From an uncultured Clostridia bacterium (GTDB lineage: Bacteria; Bacillota; Clostridia; Oscillospirales; Ruminococcaceae): 48,654 bases of DNA. Below the pieces are notes generated by a model, which had not been told where the DNA came from, ran no database searches, and saw only the letters and a list, made by a program, of their open reading frames with translations. Positions within the stretch are counted from its first letter, which is position 1. The number at the start of each line of letters is the position of its first letter. Of this stretch, positions 25,929-33,862 are shown one piece after another. A program made the position numbers and the translations under genes. The stretch lies in the NCBI GenBank assembly GCA_945923775.1, contig CAMELR010000022.1, forward strand, positions 1 to 48,654. Reading direction: 5' to 3'.

Positions 25929-27014
25929 ATGAAATCATCTAAGCTCATTCTTGCGGCAGTTCTCGCTGCTGCTACAGCGCTCACCGGCTGCTCTGCAAAC
26001 ACAACTTCTTCCGAGAGCACCGCTTCCGAGTCCGTTAATTCCTCCGCTGCTTCCACCGCTGAGAGCGCTCCCGCACAGGACGCAAATGACGCTGAGAGCA
26101 GCACCGTTTCCACTGCTCAGGCAGCAACCGCTGAATCCGCAGCCACCGCAGAGGCAGAGGACGACGAGGACTACAACACCGGAGACGCTTCCCTCGATAA
26201 CCCGAGAAATCAGGACGACATCGGCGATAACGAGCTGCTCGTGCTGAGCTTCGGCACCAGCTTCAACGACAGCCGCCGCCTGACCATCGGCGCCATCGAG
26301 AACGATCTTGAGACCGCATTCCCGGATTACTCCGTAAGAAGAGGCTTCACCGCCAACATCGTAATCGACCACGTAAACAGACGTGACGGCGAGAAGATCG
26401 ACGACATCGGCGAATCCCTCGACAGAGCGGTAGCAAACGGCGTAAAGAACCTCGTAGTACAGCCCACTCACCTGATGAACGGCCTTGAGTACGATGAGCT
26501 CTGCGGCAAGATCGCGGATTATTCCGACGCATTCGAGAAGGTAGTTATCGGCGACCCGCTGCTCACCTCCGACGAGGATTTCCAGACCGTTGCAGACGCT
26601 ATCGTTGACTGGACAAAGGACTACGACGACGGCGAGACCGCTATCGTATTCATGGGTCATGGCACCGAGGCTGAGTCCAACGCGGTTTACCAGAAGATGC
26701 AGGATCTGCTGACCAGCGGCGGACACACCAACTACTTCGTTGGCACCGTTGAAGCAGCTCCCTCCCTTGACGACGTAATTGCCGCTGTGAAGGCAGGCGA
26801 GTATAAGAAGGTAGTTCTTGAGCCGCTGATGGTAGTTGCAGGCGACCACGCAAACAACGACATGGCAGGCGATGAGGACGACAGCTGGAAGTCCGCATTC
26901 GAGAAGGAAGGCTACGAAGTTACCTGCCTGCTCCGCGGTCTCGGCGAGAATGAGACCATAAGACAGCTCTACGTTGCACATGCACAGGCTGCCGTAAACG
27001 CTATCGCTCAGTAA
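25929..27014 (+). CDS. cbiK: Lipoprotein-anchored CbiK-family sirohydrochlorin cobaltochelatase
   Basis: Class II chelatase family member; cytoplasmic CbiK inserts Co2+ into sirohydrochlorin in anaerobic B12 synthesis. This 361-residue protein instead begins with a lipoprotein signal (hydrophobic 5-18, lipobox LTGC with C21), then a Ser/Thr/Ala/Glu-rich low-complexity stalk to about residue 100. The CbiK domain follows: LLVLSFGTSF (103-112), VVQPTHLMNG with catalytic-type H181, and VFMGHGTEAES with H244. Both metal-site histidines are present, so it may be active or may bind metal or tetrapyrrole outside the cell. It leads an operon with a surface lipoprotein and a BtuFCD importer. A periplasmic CbiK is known in Desulfovibrio; the role here is inferred. 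Confidence 0.9.
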   Translation: MKSSKLILAAVLAAATALTGCSANTTSSESTASESVNSSAASTAESAPAQDANDAESSTVSTAQAATAESAATAEAEDDEDYNTGDASLDNPRNQDDIGDNELLVLSFGTSFNDSRRLTIGAIENDLETAFPDYSVRRGFTANIVIDHVNRRDGEKIDDIGESLDRAVANGVKNLVVQPTHLMNGLEYDELCGKIADYSDAFEKVVIGDPLLTSDEDFQTVADAIVDWTKDYDDGETAIVFMGHGTEAESNAVYQKMQDLLTSGGHTNYFVGTVEAAPSLDDVIAAVKAGEYKKVVLEPLMVVAGDHANNDMAGDEDDSWKSAFEKEGYEVTCLLRGLGENETIRQLYVAHAQAAVNAIAQ

Positions 27015-27047
27015 TTTTCTTCATTTCCCCTCAAAATATACTTATAG

Positions 27048-27070
27048 GGCGGCAGGCTTTACCTGCCGCC
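27048..27070 (+). other. Intercistronic hairpin between cbiK and the next lipoprotein gene
   Basis: GGCGGCAGG (27048-27056) pairs perfectly with CCTGCCGCC (27062-27070), loop CTTTA. Only TTT follows, so it is a weak terminator at most; it may lower downstream expression or protect the 3' end of the cbiK message. Confidence 0.55.
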
Positions 27071-27087
27071 TTTCGGAGATTTTAAAG

Positions 27088-27990
27088 ATGAAAAAATACA
27101 TATCAATTTTAGCCGTAACTGCCGTACTGATGCTATCCGGCTGCACTTCCGGGAATACTTCCGGCTCCGTAGTTCCGGAGGTTTCAAACGTTTCGAACGT
27201 TTCGGAGGTCCCGGAGACTTCCGAAGCTTCACAGGACGCGGAGGGCACCGCCGATGGCGCTCCGGAAGCTCCGCAGGGCGAGGGAACTCCGCTGACCGCT
27301 GCGGACATCAGGGACGGAAGCTACGAGATAACGGTGGATTCAAGCTCGACGATGTTCAATATCACAAAGTGCACGCTGAACGTCTCCGACGGCAAAATGA
27401 CCGCAGTTCTGACCATGCACGGCAAGGGGTATCTCTACCTCTACATGGGCAAGGGCGAGGACGCGGTGGAATCCGGCTATATCCCGTTCGTGGAGGACTC
27501 CGACGGCGCCCACACGTTCACCGTTCCGGTGGAGGCTCTCGACGTTCCGGCCGACTGCGCCGCGTTCAGCAAGAACCGCGAGAAGTGGTACGACCGCACG
27601 CTCGTGTTCCGCTCCGACCTTATCCCGGCGGAGTGCTTCGCGGAGGGCGTGCTGAAAACTCCCGCGTCGCTGGGGCTTTCCGACGGGGAATACACTGCGG
27701 ACGTAACGCTCTCCGGCGGCTCGGGGAGGGCTTCGGTGCAGTCACCGGCGAAGCTCACGGTTTCCGGCGGCGAGGCGTCCGCCGAGGTTGTCTGGAGCAG
27801 CTCGAATTACGACTACATGCGTATCGGCGAGGAAAAATTCCTTCCGGTGAACACCGAGGGGAACTCAGCTTTCGTTATTCCGGTCTCCTGTTTTGACCGT
27901 GAGATTACGGTTTACGCCGACACCACCGCAATGAGCGAGCCGCACGAGATAGAGTACAGGCTGACGTTCGATTCAGATTCGGTCAAGTGA
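27088..27990 (+). CDS. Surface lipoprotein with two tandem beta-rich domains, unnamed
   Basis: A 300-residue predicted lipoprotein: signal peptide with lipobox LSGC (C19), a Ser/Glu-rich linker to about residue 70, then two related beta-rich domains. Domain 1 (about 74-175) starts DGSYEITVDSS and domain 2 (about 190-298) starts DGEYTADVTLSGG. Both share the order DG(S/E)Y, K(C/L)T(L/V)(N)VS(D)G(K/E), a (Y/L)Y(M)..G motif, F.(V/I)PV, and a basic or acidic terminal strand. The layout resembles NEAT-type heme/tetrapyrrole-binding modules, but I cannot confirm that family. Its place between cbiK and the btuF-like gene suggests a surface ligand-capture role. The ATG has GGAG 10 bases upstream; the stop overlaps the next start (GTGA). 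Confidence 0.7.
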   Translation: MKKYISILAVTAVLMLSGCTSGNTSGSVVPEVSNVSNVSEVPETSEASQDAEGTADGAPEAPQGEGTPLTAADIRDGSYEITVDSSSTMFNITKCTLNVSDGKMTAVLTMHGKGYLYLYMGKGEDAVESGYIPFVEDSDGAHTFTVPVEALDVPADCAAFSKNREKWYDRTLVFRSDLIPAECFAEGVLKTPASLGLSDGEYTADVTLSGGSGRASVQSPAKLTVSGGEASAEVVWSSSNYDYMRIGEEKFLPVNTEGNSAFVIPVSCFDREITVYADTTAMSEPHEIEYRLTFDSDSVK

Positions 27991-29117
27991 CGGCGGGGCT
28001 GCGTAAGACCGCCGCGCTGCTTGCCCTGGCGGTGATGTTCACAGGGTGTTCCGCACCGGCTGAAAGCGGCTCCGGAGCCGCGCTGCCCGAGGTAGTCGGC
28101 AGCATGGATATCCGGTACGCGGAGCAGTTTTCGGTGGATTACCTCGCGGACGGCTCCGCGCTGGCGGAGGTCGCGGACGGGCGGCGGTACCTGATAATCC
28201 CCGATGGTGGAGATGTTCCGGAGCAGCTCCCGGAGGACATCACAGTTATATCTCAGCCGGAGAATATCTACCTTGCCTCGTCCTCCTCGATGGACCTTTT
28301 CAGCAGCCTTGACTGCCTTGGCGATATCCTTGCAAGCTCCACGCCGGAAAGCGGCTGGAAGCTCCCTGAGATAGCGCAGGCGATGGCGGACGAGGATATC
28401 CTCTACGCCGGGAAATACTCCTCCCCGGATATCGAGCTGCTGATGTCCGAGGGCTGCGACCTTGCGATCGAAAACATGATGATCTATCACAGCCCGAAAA
28501 CCGCCGAGCAGATAGAAGCCTGCGGAATTCCGGTGTTAATCGAGCGCTCAAGCGCCGAATCCCACCCGCTGGGGCGGCTGGAGTGGGTCAGGCTGTACGG
28601 GCTGATGCTCGGGAAATCCGACGAGGCGGAGCGGTTCTTCAGCGAGAAATGCAGCCTGCTTGACGAGGTGGCGTCCCGGGAGAGCACCGGCTGCACGGCG
28701 GCGTTTTTCTACATTTCGTCGAACGGCAGCGCGGTGGTGCGCAAGCCCGGCGACTACATCTCGAAGATGATAGAGCTTGCGGGGGGAAAATACGTTTTCA
28801 CCGCCGGAGACCTCAACGTTGACGAAAACGCGCTGTCCTCGGCGAACATACAGTTCGAGGCGTTCTACGCGCTGGCAAAGGACGCGGACTGCCTCATCTA
28901 CAACGGCACGGTGGACGGCGGCGTTGAAACGCTCGCGCAGCTTACCGCAAAGAATCCGCTGCTGGCGGACTTCCGCGCGGTTCAGACCGGGAATGTCTGG
29001 TGCACCAACGCTACGGTATTCCAGCAGACCTCCGCGGCGGCGGAAATGACCGAGGAACTCCACCGGATTTTTGCCGGAGGAGAGAGAGACTACGCGTTTT
29101 TTCAAAGGCTGAGCTGA
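27987..29117 (+). CDS. btuF: ABC transporter substrate-binding lipoprotein, BtuF/FecB family
   Basis: Extracellular binding protein that would deliver a corrinoid (or another chelate) to the permease. The 376 residues start with a lipoprotein signal (lipobox FTGC, C21), and show the periplasmic-binding fold of the vitamin B12/siderophore class: YAEQFSVDYLADG near the start, RRYLIIPDGG, then DIELLMSEGCDLAIENMM and ERSSAESHPLGRLEWVRLYGLMLGK as the hinge helix region. GTG at 27987 overlaps the preceding stop and fits the signal peptide, though the ribosome site is weak, pointing to translational coupling. B12 specificity is inferred from the riboswitch. Confidence 0.85.
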   Translation: MTAGLRKTAALLALAVMFTGCSAPAESGSGAALPEVVGSMDIRYAEQFSVDYLADGSALAEVADGRRYLIIPDGGDVPEQLPEDITVISQPENIYLASSSSMDLFSSLDCLGDILASSTPESGWKLPEIAQAMADEDILYAGKYSSPDIELLMSEGCDLAIENMMIYHSPKTAEQIEACGIPVLIERSSAESHPLGRLEWVRLYGLMLGKSDEAERFFSEKCSLLDEVASRESTGCTAAFFYISSNGSAVVRKPGDYISKMIELAGGKYVFTAGDLNVDENALSSANIQFEAFYALAKDADCLIYNGTVDGGVETLAQLTAKNPLLADFRAVQTGNVWCTNATVFQQTSAAAEMTEELHRIFAGGERDYAFFQRLS

Positions 29118-29133
29118 CAGAAAGGAGCGCCGA

Positions 29134-30159
29134 ATGGAACAGACAAACCGCGCGGCTAAAATCGACCGCGCAACGCGCTGCGCCGTATGCTATGCGGCGC
29201 TCCTGCTGCTGACCCTCGCGCTCGGAGCGGCGGGGCTGCGCTTCGGCAGCGTGAAGATCACCGCGCAGAAGATAATTTCGGCTCTGGGCGGGGAGAAGTC
29301 CACGGCGGCGGATATCATCATGATAAGCCGGCTTCCGCGGGTCATTGCGGCGACGGTGCTCGGCGGAGCGCTGGCGGTTTCCGGCTACCTGCTGCAAACC
29401 TTCTTCGCGAATCCCATCGCCGGGCCGTTCGTTCTGGGGATATCCTCCGGCGCGAAGCTGACCGTTGCGCTGGCGATGATAGTTTTCCTCGGAAACGGCA
29501 TGACGCTGGATTCCGCAGGGCTTATCATCGCGGCGTTTGTCGGCTCGCTGCTTTCGCTGGGGCTGATAATCCCGGTATCCGGCAGGGCGCAGAAGAACTA
29601 CATGCTCATCGTCTGCGGAATAATGATAGGCTACATCTGCTCGGCCGTGACCGAGTTCGTCGTGACCTTCGCGGACGATTCCAACATCGTGAACCTGCAC
29701 AACTGGTCGATGGGAAGCTTCTCCGGCATAGGCATGGACGAAGCCGGGGTGATGTCCGCAGTGGTGCTGGCGGCGATGGTGCCGACATTCCTGCTGTCGA
29801 AGCAGATAGGCGCGTATCAGCTCGGGGAAGCATACGCGCGTAATTCCGGCGTGAATATCCGGTGGTTCAGGCTGGCGGTGATACTGCTGTCGAGCCTGCT
29901 CTCCGCCTGCGTTACGGCGTTCGCGGGGCCCGTGTCCTTCGTGGGGATAGCGGTTCCGCATATCGTGAAGCGAATGCTCGGCACCGCAAAGCCACGGGTG
30001 ATAATTCCGGCGGCGTTCCTCGGCGGAGCCTGCTTCTGCCTGCTGTGCGACCTCATCGCGCGGACGCTCTTCGCGCCGACGGAGCTCAGCATAGGCTCGG
30101 TAACGGCGGTTCTGGGCGCGCCGGTGGTCATATTTATAATGATGTCCCGGAAGAAGTGA
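29134..30159 (+). CDS. btuC: ABC transporter permease, BtuC/FecCD family
   Basis: Membrane channel subunit for vitamin B12/siderophore-type ABC importers. The 341 residues have about ten membrane spans and the family marks: RLPRVIAATVLGGALAVSG near 65, LLQTFFANPIAGPFVLGISSGA, and the cytoplasmic coupling loop GPVSFVGIAVPHIVKRMLG in the second half. The start has AAAGGAG 7 bases upstream and follows the btuF stop by 16 bases. Substrate is inferred from the operon's cobalamin riboswitch. Confidence 0.93.
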   Translation: MEQTNRAAKIDRATRCAVCYAALLLLTLALGAAGLRFGSVKITAQKIISALGGEKSTAADIIMISRLPRVIAATVLGGALAVSGYLLQTFFANPIAGPFVLGISSGAKLTVALAMIVFLGNGMTLDSAGLIIAAFVGSLLSLGLIIPVSGRAQKNYMLIVCGIMIGYICSAVTEFVVTFADDSNIVNLHNWSMGSFSGIGMDEAGVMSAVVLAAMVPTFLLSKQIGAYQLGEAYARNSGVNIRWFRLAVILLSSLLSACVTAFAGPVSFVGIAVPHIVKRMLGTAKPRVIIPAAFLGGACFCLLCDLIARTLFAPTELSIGSVTAVLGAPVVIFIMMSRKK

Positions 30160-30172
30160 ACGGAGGTGCGGC

Positions 30173-31273
30173 ATGGGCAGTATATTCAGAACCGAGGGAC
30201 TTTCCGCGGGCTACGGCAGGAAGGTAGTGCTGAGCGGCGCGGAGATAACCGCCGAGCGCGGCAAAATAACCACGCTGATAGGTCCCAACGGCTGCGGGAA
30301 ATCCACGCTGCTGCGGACCGCCGCGAAACAGCTCGAGCCGCTGGCGGGGACGGTGTTCGTCAGCGGAAAGAGCCTTCGCGAGACCGGCGCGAACGAGCTT
30401 GCAAGGAAGCTTTCAATACTGCTGACTGATCGGGTCTCGCCGGAGCTTATGACCTGCCGCGACGTGGTGGAATCCGGGCGGTACCCGTACACCGGGCGGC
30501 TCGGGATACTCTCTGAGGCGGACAGGGAAGCGGTGGACGAGGCGATGGCGCTGACCTCCACAACGGAGCTTTCCGGGGTGGATTTCGCGCGGATAAGCGA
30601 CGGACAGCGGCAGCGGGTAATGCTGGCGCGGGCGATGTCCCAGCAGCCGGAGCTGCTTATCCTGGACGAGCCGACCTCCTACCTGGATATCCGGCACAAG
30701 CTGGAGCTGCTGAACACACTGAAAAAGCTGGTGCGCGAGAAGAACACAGCGGTTCTGATGTCGCTGCACGAGCTTGACCTTGCGCTGCGGGTTTCTGACA
30801 AAATAGTGTGTATCGACGGCGGGAAGGTCGGGCGCGTTGGGACTCCGGAGGAGATATTCTCCGGCGGGTACATCAGCGCGCTGTACGGTATCAGCGAAGC
30901 CTGCTTCTGCGAGAGCAGCGGCTGCGCGGAGCTTGAGAAGCCCGCCGGAGCGCCGGAGGTGTTCGTTATATCCGGCGGCGGGAACAGCGGCGGAGTATTC
31001 CGCAGGCTCCAGCGGGAGGGGACTCCGTTTGCGGCGGGGATAATTCCCGCGAACGACATCGACCTTCCGGCGGCTAGGGCGCTGGCGGCGGAGGTCGTCT
31101 CGCGCCCGGCGTTCAGCGAGGCTCCGCGGGAGGTGGTGCAGCGCGGATTGCAGCTCATCGGAGAGTGCGGTGGCGTTATCTGCTGCCCCGGGAGCTGCGG
31201 CGCGCTGAACCCGGAAAACTCCGAACTGCTGAGCTGCGCACGGCGGCTCGGGAAGCTCATCGGGGACGCGTGA
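30173..31273 (+). CDS. btuD: ABC transporter ATPase, BtuD/FecE family, with cysteine-rich C-terminal domain
   Basis: Cytoplasmic ATPase of the importer. Walker A GPNGCGKST is at 37-45, the signature is ISDGQRQR (about 141-148; LSGGQ is more usual), Walker B LLILDEPT at 161-168, and the switch His in MSLHE. After the normal 240-residue ATPase a further domain of about 125 residues follows: VFVISGGGNSGGVFRRLQ, then AAGIIPANDIDLPAARALA, resembling a small Rossmann-like domain attached to some firmicute and archaeal FecE proteins. It contains eight cysteines at 244, 246, 251, 332, 337, 338, 342 and 355, which could bind metal. GGAGG lies 7 bases before the ATG. Last gene of the operon. Confidence 0.9.
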   Translation: MGSIFRTEGLSAGYGRKVVLSGAEITAERGKITTLIGPNGCGKSTLLRTAAKQLEPLAGTVFVSGKSLRETGANELARKLSILLTDRVSPELMTCRDVVESGRYPYTGRLGILSEADREAVDEAMALTSTTELSGVDFARISDGQRQRVMLARAMSQQPELLILDEPTSYLDIRHKLELLNTLKKLVREKNTAVLMSLHELDLALRVSDKIVCIDGGKVGRVGTPEEIFSGGYISALYGISEACFCESSGCAELEKPAGAPEVFVISGGGNSGGVFRRLQREGTPFAAGIIPANDIDLPAARALAAEVVSRPAFSEAPREVVQRGLQLIGECGGVICCPGSCGALNPENSELLSCARRLGKLIGDA

Positions 31274-31276
31274 ACT

Positions 31277-31336
31277 CCAAGAGCAAGGTTTTACATATAA
31301 AGTAAAGTTGCCCTTGGCTAACAGTTCTATTTTTTC
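31277..31336 (+). terminator. Terminator of the cbiK-btu operon
   Basis: CCAAGAGCAA (31277-31286) pairs with TTGCCCTTGG (31308-31317) with one mismatch and a 21-base loop, followed after 12 bases by a run of T. The long loop and distance make it a moderate call. Confidence 0.5.
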
Positions 31337-31365
31337 TTGACATTTTACGACAAAAGCGCTATAAT
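31337..31365 (+). promoter_or_regulatory. Consensus sigma-A promoter of the metal-ATPase operon
   Basis: Perfect TTGACA (31337-31342), 17-base spacer, perfect TATAAT (31360-31365). Predicts strong transcription from about 31372 unless repressed; I see no clear operator. Confidence 0.88.
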
Positions 31366-31423
31366 ATCTTATTTGACAGAGGGCTGTTCAGCTCTGTTAA
31401 CAAACCACAGGAGGACAACAACT

Positions 31424-31684
31424 ATGAAAAACATCTTTAAAAACGAAAAATTCTGGCTGGTAGCAGCAGGTGCAGCAGGCGTGATCGTAGGCAAGAAGAT
31501 CATCACCGCAAAGAAGACCAGACAGCTTGCAGTAACCGGTCTTGCAAAGGGAATGAAGCTCACAAGCGACGCTAAGTCCGCGTTCCAGAGCATGAAGGAC
31601 GAGGCTCAGGATCTCTGCTACGAGGCTAAGGAGCAGGCAGGCCTCAACGCAAACGCAGATAACGCTGAGGGAAGCGAAGACTGA
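31424..31684 (+). CDS. Small membrane-associated protein upstream of P-type ATPase (DUF6110-like)
   Basis: An 86-residue protein with one short N-terminal membrane helix (about 11-27, WLVAAGAAGVIVGKKI, with small-residue GxxxG-like spacing) followed by a basic amphipathic helix (TAKKTRQLAVTGLAKGMKLTSDAK) and an acidic tail. I recall similar proteins, DUF6110, next to metal ATPases in Clostridia, but cannot search here. The ATG at 31424 has a perfect AGGAGG 9 bases upstream; the open frame before it is leader. The ATPase begins 2 bases after the stop, so a helper or regulatory subunit is the natural guess. Confidence 0.75.
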   Translation: MKNIFKNEKFWLVAAGAAGVIVGKKIITAKKTRQLAVTGLAKGMKLTSDAKSAFQSMKDEAQDLCYEAKEQAGLNANADNAEGSED

Positions 31685-31686
31685 TA

Positions 31687-31854
31687 ATGCGCTACAGGAT
31701 CATATCGGATAATCCCGGGCGCATAAGAGTGCGCTTCGGGACTTATGCATTTGATAAGCCGCTGGAAGGTTCTATCCGGAAGCTGGCGGAGGGAAACGCT
31801 TTCGTGCTGTCTGCGGAGGTCCATTCCGCAAACGGAGGCCTGCTCATCTGCTAA
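31687..31854 (+). pseudogene. N-terminal HMA-like segment of the P1B ATPase, cut off by an in-frame TAA
   Basis: Starts ATG two bases after the preceding stop and encodes 55 residues (MRYRIISDNPGRIRVRFG...) resembling the N-terminal metal-binding-like domain of the firmicute ATPases of this type. It ends at TAA 31852-31854. The same frame continues at once with RKGSRREVISFIESLDF and joins the ATPase body, so this is the 5' part of one broken gene rather than a separate gene. A paired indel (TAT AAG GAA for TAA AGG AAG) would also restore the frame, so a sequencing error is possible. Confidence 0.7.
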
Positions 31855-31920
31855 AGGAAGGGCAGCAGGCGCGAGGTCATAAGCTTTATCGAGAGCCTCG
31901 ACTTCCGCACCATAGCACCC

Positions 31921-33777
31921 ATGCCCGAGGACGACGCGACAAAGGAGATCGACAACAATTTCAAGAGCGGTCTCACGAAGCTCGTTGTAACGCACTACGC
32001 GAAGAAGTTCCTGCTTCCCGCGCCGCTGCGTGCCGCGCTGACCATCTGGAACGGCGCGAAGTATATCCTCAAGGGACTTTCCACCCTGTCGGAGGGAAAG
32101 CTCACCGTCGAGGTGCTGGACGCGGCTTCCATTACGGCGTGCCTTGCACAGCGGAATTTCAAGACCGCTTCCACGATAATGCTCATGCTGTCGGTATCCT
32201 CGCTGCTTGAGGACTACACGCATGCGCGTACGAAGGCGGTGCTGACCTCCAGCCTTGCTGTCAAGGCGGACAAGGTATGGCTCGCGAACGGCTCCGAGGA
32301 CGTATTGATACCGATAGACGACCTGAAGATCGGCGACAGGATACGCGTAAGGACCGGCAGCGTTATCCCGGTAGACGGCGAGATAACCGACGGCGAGGCG
32401 TACATCAACGAGGCTTCCATGACCGGAGAGCCGCTTGCCGTGATGAAGTCCAGGGACGACACGGTGTTCGCGGGTACGGTGGTAGAGGAAGGCTCCGTGG
32501 TAGTAAGGGTGCGGGCGGTAAGCTCAGACACCAAGATACAGAAGATAATCGAGCTGATCGACAGCTCCGAGAACCTCAAGGCGGGTATCCAGAGCCGCGC
32601 GGAGCGCCTTGCGGACAGCATAGTTCCGTTCAGCTTCCTGGGCTTCGGGCTTACGCTGCTGTTCACACGGAATATCACGAGGGCGGTCTCCCTGCTGATG
32701 GTGGACTATTCCTGCGCGATAAAGCTTTCCGCGCCGATCGCGGTGATCTCAGCGCTGCGGGAGGCCGCAGACCAGAGCATTACGGTAAAGGGCGGAAAGT
32801 ACCTCGAGGCGTTCGCCGCTGCGGATACTATCGTGTTCGACAAGACCGGCACGCTCACCAACGCCGAGCCTGTGCTCGACAAGGTGATACCGTTCGGCGG
32901 TTACACCGAAGAAGAGGTGCTGCGCACTGCGGCTTGTATCGAGGAGCATTTCCCGCACAGCATGGCGAGGGCGATAGTAAAGGGCGCCGAGAAGCGCGGG
33001 GTTGTCCACGCCGAGGAGCACGCGGAGGTCAACTACATAGTTGCCCACGGAATCGCGACGACCCTTCGCGGGGAGCGCGCCGTGATAGGCAGCCGCCATT
33101 TCGTCTGCGAGGACGAGGGCGTTACGATAACCAGCGAGCAGCAGGCGAAGATCGACGAGACCGCGGGAGCGTCCTCGGTGATCTACCTTGCGGTAGGCGG
33201 AAGCCTGGCGGGGGTTCTGTGCATAATCGACCCGCCGCGTCCTGAAGCGGCAAGGGCGGTGGCGCTGATGAAGAAATGCGGCATTGAAAATGTCGTTATG
33301 CTCACCGGCGACAGCAGCTCTGCGGCGGAGAAGATAGCGCAGCAGCTCGGAATCACTGAGGTACACGCGCAAGTTCTTCCGGAGGACAAGCACAGCCACA
33401 TCGAGGCGCTGAAGAAGCAGGCGCGCTGCGTGATCATGGTCGGCGACGGCATAAATGACGCACCGGCGCTTGCGGCTGCGGACGTGTCGGTTGCAATGAG
33501 CGACGCCTCCGACATTGCGAAGGAGACTGCGGATATCACGATCAGGGACGCGGAGCTGACCGAGCTTGCGGTTCTGAGAATGCTCAGCGAGCGGCTGATG
33601 GAGAGGATAAATTCGAATTACAGATTTATTCTTACCTTCAATACGGCTCTGCTTGCGCTGGGATTCTTCGGAGTGATAACTCCGTCGATGTCGGCGTTGC
33701 TGCATAACGGTTCAACGATCGCAATATGTGTTAAGAGCATGACACCGCTGCTTCGCGGAGACGATAAGGCGATGTGA
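31921..33777 (+). CDS. Heavy-metal translocating P1B-type ATPase, main body
   Basis: Membrane pump driving metal ions across the membrane with ATP. From ATG 31921 (618 aa; the open frame begins 31855) the order is: two hydrophobic hairpins (about 32-95), actuator domain with TGEP (168-171), membrane spans 235-280, phosphorylation site DKTGTLT (D307), the HP-type segment HFPHSMARAI, the hinge GDGINDAPALAAADVSVAM, and two last helices with LLHNGSTIAICVKSMTPLL. The usual CPC of the transport site is replaced by CAIKLSAP (C265), so the metal cannot be named. There is no good ribosome site before 31921, so the downstream piece may be poorly translated. Confidence 0.85.
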   Translation: MPEDDATKEIDNNFKSGLTKLVVTHYAKKFLLPAPLRAALTIWNGAKYILKGLSTLSEGKLTVEVLDAASITACLAQRNFKTASTIMLMLSVSSLLEDYTHARTKAVLTSSLAVKADKVWLANGSEDVLIPIDDLKIGDRIRVRTGSVIPVDGEITDGEAYINEASMTGEPLAVMKSRDDTVFAGTVVEEGSVVVRVRAVSSDTKIQKIIELIDSSENLKAGIQSRAERLADSIVPFSFLGFGLTLLFTRNITRAVSLLMVDYSCAIKLSAPIAVISALREAADQSITVKGGKYLEAFAAADTIVFDKTGTLTNAEPVLDKVIPFGGYTEEEVLRTAACIEEHFPHSMARAIVKGAEKRGVVHAEEHAEVNYIVAHGIATTLRGERAVIGSRHFVCEDEGVTITSEQQAKIDETAGASSVIYLAVGGSLAGVLCIIDPPRPEAARAVALMKKCGIENVVMLTGDSSSAAEKIAQQLGITEVHAQVLPEDKHSHIEALKKQARCVIMVGDGINDAPALAAADVSVAMSDASDIAKETADITIRDAELTELAVLRMLSERLMERINSNYRFILTFNTALLALGFFGVITPSMSALLHNGSTIAICVKSMTPLLRGDDKAM

Positions 33778-33779
33778 GT

Positions 33780-33801
33780 TTAATTCGGAATTCTGAATTA
33801 A
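33780..33801. repeat. 22-base palindrome after the ATPase gene
   Basis: TTAATTCGGAATTCTGAATTAA pairs with itself apart from G-T wobbles. Its core GGAATTCTGAATT resembles the arms of the palindromic element at 48168-48255. Confidence 0.55.
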
Positions 33802-33829
33802 TGAGCCGCTGGGCGGCTGTTTATATTAC

Positions 33830-33858
33830 GGGCAGGCTGAGAGTCTGCCCTTTTTTTT
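33830..33858 (+). terminator. Strong terminator of the ATPase operon
   Basis: GGGCAGGCT (33830-33838) pairs with AGTCTGCCC (33842-33850), loop GAG, then T8. Confidence 0.92.
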
Positions 33859-33862
33859 GTGG

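Noticed and set aside
25935..26981. Minus-strand open frame of 348 codons opposite cbiK
   Set aside because: Its Val/Gly/Ser-rich product is the reverse of a biased coding sequence; cbiK has signal peptide, motifs and ribosome site.
29011..30174. Long open frame on the minus strand opposite btuF/btuC (387 codons)
   Set aside because: It is Arg/His-rich with no domain pattern and lies opposite two clear genes; it reflects GC-rich codon structure.
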